A DNA stretch of 64,000 nucleotides from Laburnicola sp. R22_1 (GCA_014281115.1 JACONQ010000003.1:1736001-1800000), one strand, 5' to 3'; positions 36,000 to 49,073 are shown, numbered from the stretch's first letter. Notes: generated from the sequence alone by a model not told the origin. Program-made: numbers and translations.

Positions 36000-37760
36000 G
36001 CGTAATAACTACTCCTACTACTACTTTGTACAAAGTCCCTACCTTTACTACTTTTATCTTATAAGATAACACTAATATGCCTAAATATACTAGACTATAT
36101 AATAAGTATACTAAAGGGACAGAAATATGAAAGGTAATACTACGTAAGACAATAAGACCTAAGTAATAAAAGAATAAAAGTAACCTAGTAGATAATCCCT
36201 CTCTATTAGAAATACAATTATACGCAGTATATACTATTACTAATTATTATATATTATACTAAAAAGGGACAATCTTTTTAAAATTACTCTAGAAAGACTT
36301 TAAAGGATAGAAAGAACACTGTTTTTTAAAGTTAAACTATGCGTTTAAAAGAGAGCTTATCGTAGTTCTAGAAGAAAAGGACATTATACTAAGAATAGAC
36401 ACTAGAGCTATAAGTGCTAGCAAACTATATAAAGTAGCCTAAGGCAATATAAATATTACTTATATACTACTACTTTTGCTAGCTTGCTTAACTTCTTATA
36501 CGTAAACACTAAGGCTAATCTTAAAGACACCTAAGCTAGTTAGGCTATCGCACAAACCTAAACAAAGTAAGCCGCTACTACTATAGGCACCTATATAGTT
36601 GCAGATCCCTACAAATATCTTAAGAGAACCTTTATATAAGTCCTAAGGACAATCTCATTTACATAAATAACTAAATAACCCACTACTCTTCGCATATAGT
36701 ACCTAACTACTATTCTATCTACCTACTTACAATTATTAAACGCTATATAGAATAAAACCACTACAAGTTAAATATAAATTATAGGCGCTATACTAATCTA
36801 CACAGACTAAGCCTATACTATAATCTAACCTATATAAACTTCTGCCTATGCATAACCTACCTCCTTAAAAAATTCTAGCTAATAAGATAATTTAATTTTA
36901 AAAGGCATAGAATAAGGATAATAACTATACTAGAGCTCAATAGAATATTTTAGTAGATAAGACTAGGATCTTTATAAATCTATATAGACGCCGAGATATT
37001 ACTAAGAATTAATACCTAGATATCATTCTAGATATCCTTACTAGCTATACAGCACAGTATTATCTCTATACTATCTGCCTTAGATAATTATAGAAGTGCT
37101 TATATAAAGCACCTAATAGTTACTTTAACACTACTATTAACTATAACTAGTATTAAATAGACTAGACTATAATAACTTTTGTATAATACTAGTATAAGAA
37201 CCCTAATAAAAGTCTATATAAAGTCCTAGAGGCAATAATTAATAGGCTTACCCTTGTACAAAGAGCATTAGATACGAACTTTACTAGGAAAATTTCTCTC
37301 TATACTACTATTATATAAGTATGCTATAGATATCTAGAGCTAGAGTAGGCTATATTTACCTCTAAGCCTACTTATAAAGCTCTATTTGCTAATTTTTATA
37401 TGTTAATCTAAGTTGCAATTAATCGCTAATCTAATTAGTACCTATAAGGGGCTAATACGTACTACACTAATCGCAAATATAACTTTTCTATATAAAGAGA
37501 AAGATTACTAGGCCCTTATAGATAAGGATTTTGTAAACAATTTATACTATTATTATTGCAATTTAGATCCTAATTACACAACATTTATATAAGACTAAAG
37601 AAGTGTTTTATATGCTATAAGGATGGTTATTAGTCTTTTAACTATTTACGCGATAAGCGTACCTACGTAATAAGGTAGTATATTACCTTCTATAAAGAGT
37701 ATAATAATAAAACGCCTTTATACAAAACTGTTTAGTCCTATATTTAGGATATAGAAGGGT
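36000..37760 (+). pseudogene. Copia E gag region with degraded CCHC knuckle
   Basis: The only firm landmark is at about 37597-37660, where the frame reads KKCFICYKDGY followed by SFNYLRDKR. This is a fungal copia Gag knuckle of the CFxCxKxGCWSxxH type, with the second Cys of the pair region and the His each replaced by Tyr (TGT to TAT, CAT to TAT, RIP-type changes). Sequence upstream to about 36 kb is assumed to be the rest of gag and is full of stops. Confidence 0.65.
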
Positions 37761-38099
37761 ATAATAATAAGGAACCTGCTTTGCACAAAGAAGAGAAGCA
37801 GAGTAAAAATAATAAGAATAGTAATAATTAAGTATCCTACCTAACTACTACTACCTATCTTTACTACACAACTAGTGAACACATCTATAAAATAGAGCTA
37901 GAGGAATATATAAAATAGTTTATTCTTAAAGATTAATACTATATAATATACTAAGGTAAACTATAGGATATAAATATAGTAAGAATTTCAACTATTAGCA
38001 AAGCATAGCTAGAGGCATCCGTATAAGAAAATTTCTATATAAAGATTAATTAGATACCTAGAAACACTAATATTAGCTTTAGAGATTAGAACCTATAAG

Positions 38100-41000
38100 G
38101 ATTTCTAGAAACTATATAAATTACAAATTTAATAGGAATAGTTACCTACTATATTCTAGACACCCTAACACTATTCCTACTATTACTAGCAGATACTAGT
38201 AAGCTAGGTGCCTACTTTAACAATATTCTAAATATTATTATATAAAAGAATAGCACAACTATACCTATTATATATAAATAGGGACACCGTTTCTTTAATA
38301 TTAGCAAGAAAGAAACTATGTCTTTCTTTACTAAACAAGAACTCTGTTGCCTTTATTAATAATTTAGACATTCCTATATAAAAAGACTTTAGAAAATACT
38401 TACTCATACTAGTTATAAAGTAGATACTACTATACTAAACAAATTTAGAGGTTTTACTACTACTATTAATTATACAAATAAGCCCTACGTTGCTTTAAGT
38501 TTACTATTAAAAATAACACCTACTTTAACTATAAGATTATTATTAATATTATACGTAGTAGAACTAGAGACGCAATATAGATTATAGATAAAAATATATT
38601 ATTTTAAGCTATAATCCTCTTAAAATTAATATTTATATAAGATGCGTGGGAAGCCCTCTATAGATACTAGATTAATATTTACTAAAGTCTACCTAGCTAT
38701 AGTATATATAACCTAGGTATAAACTTTATATTAGATAAGTTTAGGAACTATACAAAGATTATTAGCATAACCTATAGGTAGATATATATAAAAGTATATT
38801 AGATAATAAAGAAAGTTAAGTGTTTGTATACACTCCTCTACAAAGCCTTTAATATTCTTAAGGCTAAACTAGAAGATTATATAGATAAGAAGAATATTCT
38901 CTAAATGGCTATTAAAGCTATTAATAATACTGTAAGCCTAGATAGCCTTATACCTACACTACTAGTCTTTGGCGCATATTCTAGAATTAGTATAAATTCT
39001 TCCCTATTACCTAATATTATTACACGTACAAATACTATATAAAAGGTGACAAAGATATTATAAAAAAAGAAGAACAAGGCTAATATTAATTACGTGCTAA
39101 ACACCTATAATAGTCTCTTAGTAGCGCATAAAGCCCTTCAGCTTCCACTTAAATTTAAGGTTATAGTCTAGAGAGAAAAAGGGGAATAGACAGGCCTATA
39201 TAAAATTAAGGGCATTAAGGATAAAGATATAATTCTTAACCTAGAAAATAATCTAGTAAAGTTTTACTATATATAAGTTAAACTATACTATTATAAAGAA
39301 GACTACACTCTTCTACTATTACATAAAGTAGATAATATTGCCTCTATGCAAAGGAATCCTTTAGAGAAAAGGAGGAGAGGCCACCTAAGGAAAAATATTG
39401 CATTTCTTTCCTAAAAGGAGATAAACAATTAGGAACTATCTCTAAAGCTCTATATAGAAGATATAATTATAACATCTAGAGCACCTTTTAAAAAGTTAGA
39501 CTGCACAGAGATAAACGCTCTAATTGCTAATAGCATATTTAAGATTCTTCTCTTTAATCTATCTAAGTATAAGGGCAGAATTTTTAACCTCTACCTTATA
39601 TAAGAAGCTAAGGGCAAGACTACTTAACTATATAAGAAATCCCGCCTTATATTTACTAGCCACTCTAATAAAAAGAAGCATAAAATCCTTACCTAATTAC
39701 TTACTATCTAAAGGATAAGCTAGCGCCTACTCTTTATATTAGGAGCAGGCCTTTAGGCAACGTATAAAATGTATTTTAAATTACAAAATATTACCTAGGC
39801 CTATAATTAGTCTACTAACAAACTAAACCATACGCTCTATAGTAGACTACTTAAGAAGCTACGTATAAACTTTCTATAATATATAATCTTCTATATTATA
39901 TAACTACTCTATAGTGCAGATAAATTAGGTCTTTACTAGTTTAAGACCTACTATAACAACTATAAAGAGAAACTTAGTATAAAGACTTTATTATATAATC
40001 TATATTTGCTTATTACTAATAAAGGAAAATACAGTTTTAGGATTACTAGCCTTTAGATAGATAATACCCTTAGCATTATTAATAAGAACTTTACATAAAG
40101 AGAAGAAAAAGAGCTAAAGAAAGTAGCCTTCTATGCAAAGGATAAGACTCTCCTTGCTAAGAACTAACCTATTAAGTTTAATAGTAGAAGGATTTAGCTT
40201 ATATATAACACTATAGTTTTTATGTAAAAAGATTAAGCAAAGGGCTTTTAAACAATTAATTCTAAAAATAAGGATACTACTTAGAGGTATATAGAGCAGC
40301 GTGTAAGAGGGCCTATATTATATCTATATACTAACTAGAAGCCGCATTTAATTTATCTATTGCTACTTAGACTATATTACCCTTATATAAAGATATTAAG
40401 GTATTAAACACACAAATCTAATAGCAGATTAATAATAGTAAGCGTGGTCTTACCTTTATACTATTAGACCTCTATCGCGTAAAGCTGTTTATCTTTACTA
40501 ATAGCTTATTTGCTAATAATAAGGACTTAAGCTTATAGCTAGAATTCCTAATCGGTTTAGGCAATAAGCATTATATAGATAATAGCGACAACTTTAACAT
40601 CCTAGCAAATATTATATACTAAAATTTAACTAAGTGTAAGAGAGTAATAATAAGCATTCTTGCTAGCAAGCTATATAGTATAGTAGAAGGCTTTAATAAT
40701 ACTATTACTATTAGCACAACTCTCTAGAAGATTATATACATACTTAGTCTATTGCTAATTTCTATAGTTATCTATATAGATTTAGCGTCTCTCTATAACC
40801 ACTTTATATAACTAGAAACTACAAATAAGAAGCGCCTTATAATTAATATTATGTTACTCCGCAAATTATATAAGTATAACAAAATCTCTAAGATTAAATA
40901 GATTAGTAGAAAAGACAACCCTACTAATACCTATATAAAGAAGGCCCCAAACTAGGCTCTAGAGTTCTTAATCTCTAGCAACACCTTAATAATTACTATT
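38100..41000 (+). pseudogene. Copia E pol (integrase-RT-RNase H), RIP-degraded
   Basis: Plus-strand polyprotein relic. The integrase zinc region lies around 38280-38460 (GHRFFNI, FTKQELCCLY, a degraded FGHP then ILNKF and the two-Cys segment). The integrase core follows to about 38900, where a HNSIGKVERYH-like helix would lie. Reverse transcriptase lies around 39520-40110: a YEKSRLI-like block, a LTxxPTIQRISQR-like block at about 39680-39720, and a LQIDNTL motif in place of LQTDDTLFLAD at about 40050-40080. RNase H lies around 40440-41000 with IVFTDASFANN- and SLYDCL-like remnants. The replacement of DD by DN at the reverse transcriptase active site fits G-to-A change. Stops are TAG/TAA throughout. 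Confidence 0.8.
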
Positions 41001-42077
41001 AAAGCATTAGTAGATTGCCTTAAGCCCGCCCGCACAAGCTCTTTCTAGCCTTTACATAGAACTATTTCCTTATTATTTACTAATTCCTTTACGCAATATA
41101 TTTATTTAATTCTTTTTATGCGCACATATTACTTAAAAATACGCATTTTTCTACTTACTATTTGTACAGAAAGAGAAGAGATATAATACATATTTATTTA
41201 AAAAGAGTCTTTTTTTATTTTAGTATTAATAGACAATATCTAGTATCATCTACCCTATTACTCTAACTCTATCCTATACAATAATTACACCTAGCACTAT
41301 AGCTCTACTATATATAAGAACTGCACAATTCTACCTAAAAGCCTACTAGTGTATAGCACTTAGTAAAGGGCCTAGGCCTAATTATACTACTGCAGTAGTA
41401 GGGGCACAGAGTGCCTCTAAGGCAACCACGTAACTAGACTAATAGCGCACAGAAATATTCTTTGTGCTAAATAACCTTAGCAGCCTATAGATATAGGTCT
41501 ATACTAGCTAAAAGAATAATATTAATATTGTGCAAAGGCATATGCGCAATATTAAGTTCCTAAGCCTATTTTAAAAGTTAGCACCTATACAAAAGCAAAC
41601 CTATAACAAATAAAGAAACTTATATTAATAAAGATATTCTAAAAGAATAAATAGTTTGTATAAGAACTAGTAGAAAGAGTAATGCGTATTCTTCTATCTA
41701 GAAGATTACGCATAATAAGATTAAAGCTAGAAAAGCTAACTTAGTTACTAACTAGTATAAGTACTATTGTCTATAGTAAGTTAGCACTATATAAAAACAC
41801 AATATCACATAATAAAAGGCACAGTTTAGCACTATATAAAACAGGGGATTAGATTTACAAAGAAAAAGAGAAAAGACCTAAAAAGAAGAGACATATATAG
41901 AGAAATATTTAAAGCAGAGAATAAGAGAAAGAAGAATAAAAAGAGAAAGGCCAACCTTATATACCTCTCCCTTCTATTTAGAGCTGCAATTCCTACTTCT
42001 TACTAGCGTTTGTCTCCTCCTTATCTAACGTTGCACAATTGCCTAATATTACTACCTAAACAAATAAGACAAATAGA

Positions 42078-43226
42078 TCTATCTATTATATAAGAAATAG
42101 AATAAGCAAAAAGAACTCTATATAAACAATATATTATCGCCGTAATCTTATTATTAACTACGCAATCTTACCCTTAACTACTATTAGCTAAACTACTACT
42201 CCACTACTAATAAGTCTAATCGCGCCTTTAATAAATAGTAGCAAACTAGAGTAAAAGACACATAGATAGGGGAATAATAAATAAATAGGGTAAATATTAG
42301 CAAGTAGATAGTTTGTGCGAAGGAAGAGAAAACCACTAATAGTAACCTTAAAATAAAAAGTTGCTAGTGTCTATACACTATATAGGCAAGGGCACCTAAA
42401 TGTATTAATGTTTTAATATTACCGCACAATAGTATTATATGAAGATTATATAATGCCTATACGCTACAGCCTATATACTATAGGATCTTCTTTTTCTATC
42501 TATACTCTCTCTATAGATAAGTAATAAATACTAAGTTAGTTCTAGTATATTATTTTCTTTTCTTATATAATTATCCTATACACTCTCTACACTTGCCAAT
42601 ATAGAGTATTAGATATTAATATCTATATAGCTAGCTATAGAGTCCTAAGTCTACCTATTATATAAGAAATAAACTAAGCAAAAAGAACTTCGTACAAATA
42701 ACACATTGTTGCCGTAATCTTATTATTAACTACGCAATCTTACCCTTAACTACTATTGGCTAGACTGCTACTCTATTACTAATAAGCCTAATCGCACCTT
42801 TAATAAATAGCAGCAAACTAGAGCAGAAGACGTACAGATAGGGGAATAATAAATAAATAGGGTAAATATTAGCAAGTAGATAGTTTGTGCGAAGGAAGAG
42901 AAAACCACTAATAGTAACCTTAAAATAAAAAGTTGCTAGTGTCTATACACTATACAGGCAAGAGTACCTAAAGATATTAAAGTTTTAATATTGCCGCACA
43001 ATAGCATTATATAGGAATTATATAATGCCTATACGCCGCAGCCTATGCGCTACAGAATCTTCTTCTTTCTATTTGCACCCTCTCTAGAGACAAGCAATAA
43101 ATACCAAGTTAGTTCTATTATATTATTTTCTTTCCTCGTACAATTATCCCGTACGCTCTTTATACTTATTAATATAGAGTATTAGATATCGATATCTATA
43201 TAGCTAGCTGTAGAGCCTATTTAACA
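42078..43226 (+). repeat. 572-bp tandem duplication of copia E 3' end
   Basis: The interval starting TCTATCTATTATATAAG at 42078 repeats at 42650 (TCTACCTATTATATAAG), an offset of exactly 572 bp. Each unit contains about 290 bp of internal 3' sequence plus an LTR. The first LTR (42368-42646) lacks its last bases, and the second (42940-43226) is complete. The GTTTGTGCGAAGGAAGAGAA segment is identical in both units, while other sites differ by transitions. Confidence 0.9.
42940..43226 (+). repeat. Copia E 3' LTR
   Basis: 287 bp, TGTCTATACAC to TTTAACA, followed by the TSD CTAGT. It is less mutated than the 5' copy, keeping TG and several CG sites. Confidence 0.9.
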
Positions 43227-43231
43227 CTAGT

Positions 43232-44719
43232 AATATAGTAAAAGATTAAAAGGTAGAAGTTAATTATCTAATAAAGTAGTAGGTAGATAAGTAAGTTAGG
43301 ATATTATTATTATAAGTTATTATCTTAAAAGCTAGGAGAAGAAATGTTAGTAAAACTTTAACGTACTCTAGATTCTAGAGCTTAGCACGTATATAATATA
43401 ATATTATATAATATTATATAGGCGCTAGTAACGCAATATAAAAACGCAGTAATTAAACGCAGTAGGCCACATAAAAACTAATAAGTAGAGATAGTTTATA
43501 CTCCTGCCTAGGAGGGGCTTTATTTTACTTTTACTATTAATTTAATATTCTTAGTATCCTTATACTACTTAAATAGTTAATAGTTTTCTTCTTTTTATTA
43601 GCTTCTTCTTTGCTATAAGTGTAGTTATTAAGCTTTTCTTATATATAACTATTATATAGAATAGTTTACTGGTATTAATAATTATAATATTTATAATAAA
43701 GGATATAGTATATTATATCTTGCCCTACTAAGCACTATCTAATATTTCTTCTAGACTATTACTTCTATTGCGAATATATACTACGTTTTTATAACCCCTA
43801 CTATAGCTAGATATATTACTATTATTTGCTATTATTTAATTTATATATAAGTAGACTTTATTAACCTTTTATTACTATACCTATTCCTTATATCTATATA
43901 CCTATTTATAGTTTTCTAGGAGCTATATATAGGGTTAAAACCTTATACTACGCTAAGGCTGCCTTACCTTACATACTATATTACACTATTTGTATTCTTA
44001 GGGGTAGTATATACTTTACTAAAATAATAAGATTTTATTCTTATAGTATATAGCTCTATATAATAATAAAGCATTAGTTAATAGTGTGTAGATATTTCTT
44101 CTAACCTACTCTATTATATAGAGTTGCTATAAGCTATACTTATAAATAGGACTAAGACTACAAGTAGTAGATAATATCTAATCTAATGTAAATAGAGTGT
44201 CCAGAGCTCTAAACTACTTTCTTTAATATAAGAAAGTATATTAATAAACGCAGGGTTAGTTTTTACTCTTCTTTTCTATTAAGGAAGAAATAAGAAGAAA
44301 ATATTACGTAACTTATAGAGCTTAGCAGATAAATAATAAAAAGAATTTATAAGTAAGGTTATATATAGTACTACTTATAAATATAAGTACTAAGAGATTA
44401 GATAATATCTTCTACTAAATAAGTCTTATCTTAATAGTATTCGTGCTAAGATAGATAAGTGTAATATTTTAATAGAGATATCTAACTTCTAGTTAGCTTA
44501 ATTTACGTAGTACTAAAATATATCCTAAGCTATTTTACTATACTACTTAAATATTTATAATAAGCTAACTAAAAAAGTACTACTAATTTACTAGTGCGTT
44601 ATCTTCTACTAAGTAGATTAAATATTTATATACAGCTTTATACCTATTAGTACTATAAAATTACTTTTTTAAAGCTGCGCTTATATAAAGTTACCTTTAA
44701 GAATCTTTATATAACTATA
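43232..44719. other. AT-rich RIP-mutated DNA, no gene recognised
   Basis: This is the left flank of the pogo-1 insertion. No domain is recognisable on either strand. The sequence continues on the other side of the transposon at 46573. Confidence 0.6.
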
Positions 44720-46570
44720 ACGTGTTTATAAGCGAGCCGCGCGTACAAGTGAGCCGCGCGCCCCACTAACTTTCTACAACGCGTCTTATACAAACTATAA
44801 TGGCTTAACTATTGTCTGCTTAATTGCGCTATAAAGAAGCAAATATCTACCTAGCTCTTTTAGCTATTAATTCCAGTCAAATACGAAGTATAAAACGCGC
44901 TGCCGCAACGTTTTGCGTCCCTGAAACAACACTTCGCGGCCGACGCGCAGGAATCGCTGCGCGACGCGACTTTGAGCCCAAATTAAAGAAGCTTACTAAG
45001 CTTGAAGAGGAGGTGATTGTTGAGTATATACTTGACCTAGATTCGCGAGGCTTTGCGCCCACTCTAGGTGCTGTACGAGATATGGCGAATAAGCTGCTCA
45101 CTGAGCGCAGCGCAGGCCACGTTGGCTAGCAGTGGCCTAGGAACTTTGTCAAGCGAACAGACAGCCTCACAACGCGATTTAATCGACCCTACGATTGACA
45201 GCGAGCCCTCTGCGAGGACCTAACAGTTATACAGGCCTGGTTTGAGCTAGTAGCACGTACAAAGGCCACCTACGGTATCTGCGACGAGGATACCTTCAAC
45301 TTCGACGAGACTGGCTTTCTAATGGGTGAAATATCCTCCCAGCTAGTCGTTACTGGCTCAGAGAGGCGTGGCCAGCCAAAAGCGATCCAGCCAGGCAATT
45401 GTGAGTGGGTGACGGCGATCCACGGAATTAACGCTACTGGGTGGGCAATCCCGCCCTTTATCATCTTCGCTGGCCAGTACCACCTCTCTGCCTGGTACGA
45501 GGGCGACGATATACCAGGTGACTGGGCTATTGGTCTTAGCGACAATGGCTGGACTACGAACGAGCTTAGTGTTGCCTGGCTACGGCATTTTATTAAGTAT
45601 ACAGTAGAACGTAGAGTGGGCGCGCGTTAGCTACTGATACTTAATGGCCATAAGAGTTACAACTCGCTCGAATTCTAGAAGATCTGCAAGGAGAATAAGA
45701 TCTACACTCTCTGTATGCCGCCACATTCGTCACACCTTCTACAGCCGCTTAACGTTGGCTGTTTCTCGCTGTTGAAGCGGGCGTACGGGCGCCAGGTCGA
45801 GGGCCTGATACGCGACCACATCAACCATATCACCAAGCTTAAGTTCCTACCAGCCTTCCGCGCCGCCTACGACTAGTCAATTATAAAGGAGAATATCTGC
45901 GCAAGCTTTTGAGGCGCTGGGCTAGTCCCACACAATCTAGAGGCGGTGATATTAAAGCTTGATGTGAAGCTTCGTACGCCGTCGCCAGCAGCCCTACTAG
46001 AGGCCCTATGGGAGTCTGCAACACCAAGCAACGCGCGCGAGCTAGGCGCTCAGTTAACTCTAGTTCGTGAGCGGATCTAAAGGCATTAAGGATCCTCTCC
46101 TACATTAGTTATCCAGTCGCTTGATCGGCTTACAAGAGGGGCTAAGAGAATGGCGCATTTAATAGTGCTTATGCGCGATAAGATAGCTAGTCTATAAAGG
46201 GCAAATAAGGCAGCTATAACGCGTAAACAGCGCAAAAAGAAGCAGATCTAGAAGCGAGGCACCCTATTAAAGGCAGAGGGAGAGGATATTATTGCTTAGA
46301 AGGCTATTAAGCAGCAACTAGAGGGAGAAACGCGGTATAGCCAGGCGCGGTTAGGTGCGAGCCGGCAGGCTTCAGCGCGCTGCACGCGCTGCAGGGAGCC
46401 TGGGCACAACTCACGTACGTGCAAGAAAGCTTCTATAGATACTGCTTAATTTAGGATAGCTATTATATTAATAGAATTTTGATGCGTTGTTGATATACAG
46501 CCTGCAAAAGGCTAAGAGACTTAGTGGGGCGCGCGGCTCACTTGTACGCGCGGCTCGCTTGTAAACACGT
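44720..46570 (+). mobile_element. Pogo/Fot1-type DNA transposon 1, complete
   Basis: The element is 1851 bp with 50-bp terminal inverted repeats (44720-44769 and 46521-46570; one mismatch) and flanking TA dinucleotides (44718-44719 and 46571-46572), the expected target duplication. Each inverted repeat holds two adjacent 17-bp units beginning GAGCCGCGCG. A single transposase frame fills the element. GC content and CpA content are far higher than the surroundings, so it is a later arrival in RIP-saturated DNA. Confidence 0.95.
44800..46449 (+). pseudogene. Pogo/Fot1 transposase, 549 codons, inactivated
   Basis: One uninterrupted reading register of 550 codons runs from ATG 44800 to TAA 46447-46449 without indels, but is closed by several TAG, TAA and TGA codons (codons 3 and 8 first). 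The N-terminal psq/CENP-B-type helix-turn-helix region covers about codons 1-130. The DDE_1 core has NFDETG at codons 167-172 (first Asp kept, D169), ILNGH with Asn in place of the second Asp (N282), and LQPLNVGCF with Asn in place of the third (N318). The 35-residue gap between them fits the DD35D pattern of pogo/Fot1. A C-terminal zinc knuckle C-x2-C-x4-H-x4-C spans the last 25 codons. Both Asn codons (AAT, AAC) are one G-to-A change from Asp. Confidence 0.92.
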
Positions 46571-46572
46571 TA

Positions 46573-48871
46573 CTTTATAGAGTTCTAGAGACTTTATATC
46601 TAAAAAGAGAACCTCTAATAGGTATAGCTAATCTCCCCTTTACTATAATAAGAATAACACTAAAGATTAATAAAGGAAAGTTATGGTCTAGTACTTTATA
46701 GTTTGTGCTATCTTTTAGATATAGTTACTTAGATTATATGTAAGCTTAACTATAAGAAAAGAACTACTTTAGAAATATAGTTTTTGTAAATTTAAAAGAC
46801 ATAATTTATACTCTTAAAGAGGCTTCTTTATATTACTTAGGCCTTATATATTTCTAAGAAGCAAATGCACTAGTATATAAAATACTCCTGCCCTTAATTA
46901 AAAAGCTGCTATCTTTAAATATAGATATGTTTATAGATATTTACTATAAACTATACCTAGAAGCTTTACTTTAAGGAGTGTAAGAGAATAGTTAAGAAAG
47001 TTATAAAGGTAATAGAATAGAATACGCAAGTTATATAATAGGTATTTTGTAAAAAAGCTCTTTCTTTTCTATATAAGAGTATAATATGCGCTTCTAGTTT
47101 TATAGCGCTTTAAAACCTACTCTAGAAGTGCCTATATACTACCTTATGCCTATATATGTCTATTTATATATACTACTTTTTAGTTTCTTACTTATCTTTG
47201 CCCGCCCTTCTTACCTGCAGCCTACCCTCCTTACCCACAGCCTGCCCTTCTTACCTGCAGTCTGCCCTTCTTACCTATAGCCTACCCTCTTTACCTATAG
47301 TCTAGTATTTTACCTAAACTATCTTATCTACCTTACCTAACCTTAACTGCCCTTACCTACCTTACTTTACTTTAACTACCCTTAACTACATTTACCTATT
47401 TTATTATTGCTTATCTAGTTAAGCGTAATTACTACTAGCTAATTACTTACTATCTATACGCGTAACTCCTAAGGATACCTTAGTAGTTTTCTAGCTTTAT
47501 AGTACTACGTAACTACTTAATTAGAATAGATTTATAGTTAAATTTAGCTATAAAAGCTTTTTAGTCTGTGCTTATAAGAGTAAGCAAAGCTCTAGTTAAA
47601 CTATTTAATAGCTACTTTTATAAGCTAATTATATAAGCTAACTTATAAATAGTCTTATACCTTACTAGGCCTTTCCTAAAAGATAGGTATAATGCTAAGC
47701 TTAATAATACTACTAAAAATAATACTACTAAGAACTTTAATAATGCCGCCCCTTCTAATAAGGTTTAAGATTATTTATTATAGATTAAAAAGAGTGCTTT
47801 AAAAAGGCTTTCTAAGAAGCTAATTATATATATATTTATTAAACTACTAGAAAAGCATTATAAGCTTATATAATCTTATCTATAAGAATATATATTATTT
47901 AATGCACAATACTACTTATTTTACTTAATAGGGAAAAATAATTATAAGAGAACTTTCCTTTATACAGATTATTCATTATACTAGATTATTAACTTAGAAA
48001 TATAGAATGTAGAAATCTTATTAGTAATAAAATTTAAAGTATTTTAGAGGCTTATAGGATAGTAGAAGAATACTATAAGTATACTAGACTATCTTAACCT
48101 TATATATATAATAGATAAATTACTAGAAGTAAATAGCGATAAATTATATTTTCTAACATTACTAGATAATTAACTGAAAAAGAAATAGAGGGTAAAAATA
48201 TAAAATAGAAAGAACGTTAGCAATATATAACTTATAGTTAATATAGCTAAGGCATCTATAAAGGTATACCTATTAGCTAAGGTATATTTAGTAGTTAACC
48301 TAAACTTATCAGTTAAGGCATAATTAAAATTAGTGATTAGCGCACAATTAGTAAATGCATATTTAATAATAGAGTTCTTATTTTTATTTATTTATAAATA
48401 GGATCTTCTAGCTCATAAATAGCTATACTAACTAATTTAAAACCCTATCTTATAAAGGCAAATACTCCTACTATAATGTAATCTCTACTAACTAATAGAT
48501 ATGTTCTTTACTTATAGCAAAATATTAACTTAAGGAATTATTTTATAAGTTTTATACTATTAAAAACTATCTTAATTACTAAATAATAAAGTAAGACTAG
48601 AAGATAATTATATTAAGGTCTAAACTTAGTAATATTTAGACTAAGCATAGCGCTATATAAGTTTGCTAGTATTTTCTAGTAACTATTAGACAAGTTATAT
48701 ATAATAGGAAGAAATCTTATATCTTTCTAAATATTCTTTATATAGTTTTTAATCTATTTGTATTATAGGATCTACCTAAGATAGAACTAGAATACAGGCT
48801 GCTTTTAGGTAATTACTACTTATAGTATAATTTTCTATAGTATTTTCTACTCTTAAGGAATAAGCTGCTTT
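46573..48871. other. AT-rich RIP-mutated DNA, no gene recognised
   Basis: This is the right flank of pogo-1. It contains a C-rich minisatellite (47201-47320). The frames have stops at the density expected by chance for this composition, so I make no coding call. Confidence 0.6.
47201..47320 (+). repeat. 20-bp C-rich minisatellite, about 5-6 units
   Basis: Units such as CCTGCCCTTCTTACCTGCAG repeat every 20 bp from 47201. Later units read CTATAG where earlier ones read CTGCAG, that is, TpG and CpA both changed to TpA. The array grades into irregular CCTTACCTAACCTTAACTGC sequence up to about 47400. Confidence 0.88.
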
Positions 48872-49068
48872 TGTTAGGGATTTCTGAGATGCGGCGCGCT
48901 CGGCGGAAGGTTCCGCCGAGCCCCGGAACCTTACCCGATTAGGCATTAGCGCCTCGGCTACGTGTGGGTATATAAGGCAGCTATTAATAGTCTTTATAAG
49001 CCACCTCGATATCTTAGTAAAATTAACTTCTTGATTTTAACCTTTGATGCCTTGAGTAATCCCTTACA
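48872..49068 (+). mobile_element. Solo LTR, 197 bp, little mutated
   Basis: It starts TGTTAGGGATT and ends AATCCCTTACA, an 11-bp inverted terminus with one mismatch and TG/CA ends. It is flanked by the perfect 5-bp duplication GCTTT (48867-48871 and 49069-49073). It includes a GC-rich U3-like part with a hairpin-like CGGCGGAAGGTTCCGCCGAG and a TATATAAGGCAG promoter-like box (about 48970), so it reads in plus orientation. It stands out as GC-rich with normal CpA content. No matching internal region is in the window. It is probably the product of LTR-LTR recombination. Confidence 0.93.
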
Positions 49069-49073
49069 GCTTT

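Larger units (their letters stand above)
35308..43226 (+). mobile_element. Ty1/copia retrotransposon E with duplicated 3' end
   Basis: LTRs of 287 bp at 35308-35594 and 42940-43226 are flanked by the perfect 5-bp duplication CTAGT (35303-35307 and 43227-43231). The plus-strand interior shows, in order, a Gag knuckle, an integrase zinc region, reverse transcriptase and RNase H, in the copia order. A third, truncated LTR (42368-42646) sits 572 bp before the right one, because the last part of the interior plus LTR is tandemly duplicated. Without the duplication the element would be about 7.35 kb. It is heavily RIP-mutated. Confidence 0.92.

Noticed and set aside
35308..43226. Complex CRISPR-like or satellite array because the 287-bp unit appears three times
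   Set aside because: The units are LTRs of a copia element with a duplicated 3' end. The spacing and TSD explain them.
44877..45101. Minus-strand open frames over pogo-1 (also 45270-45545)
   Set aside because: They overlap the plus-strand transposase, which has catalytic motifs. They are antisense shadows.
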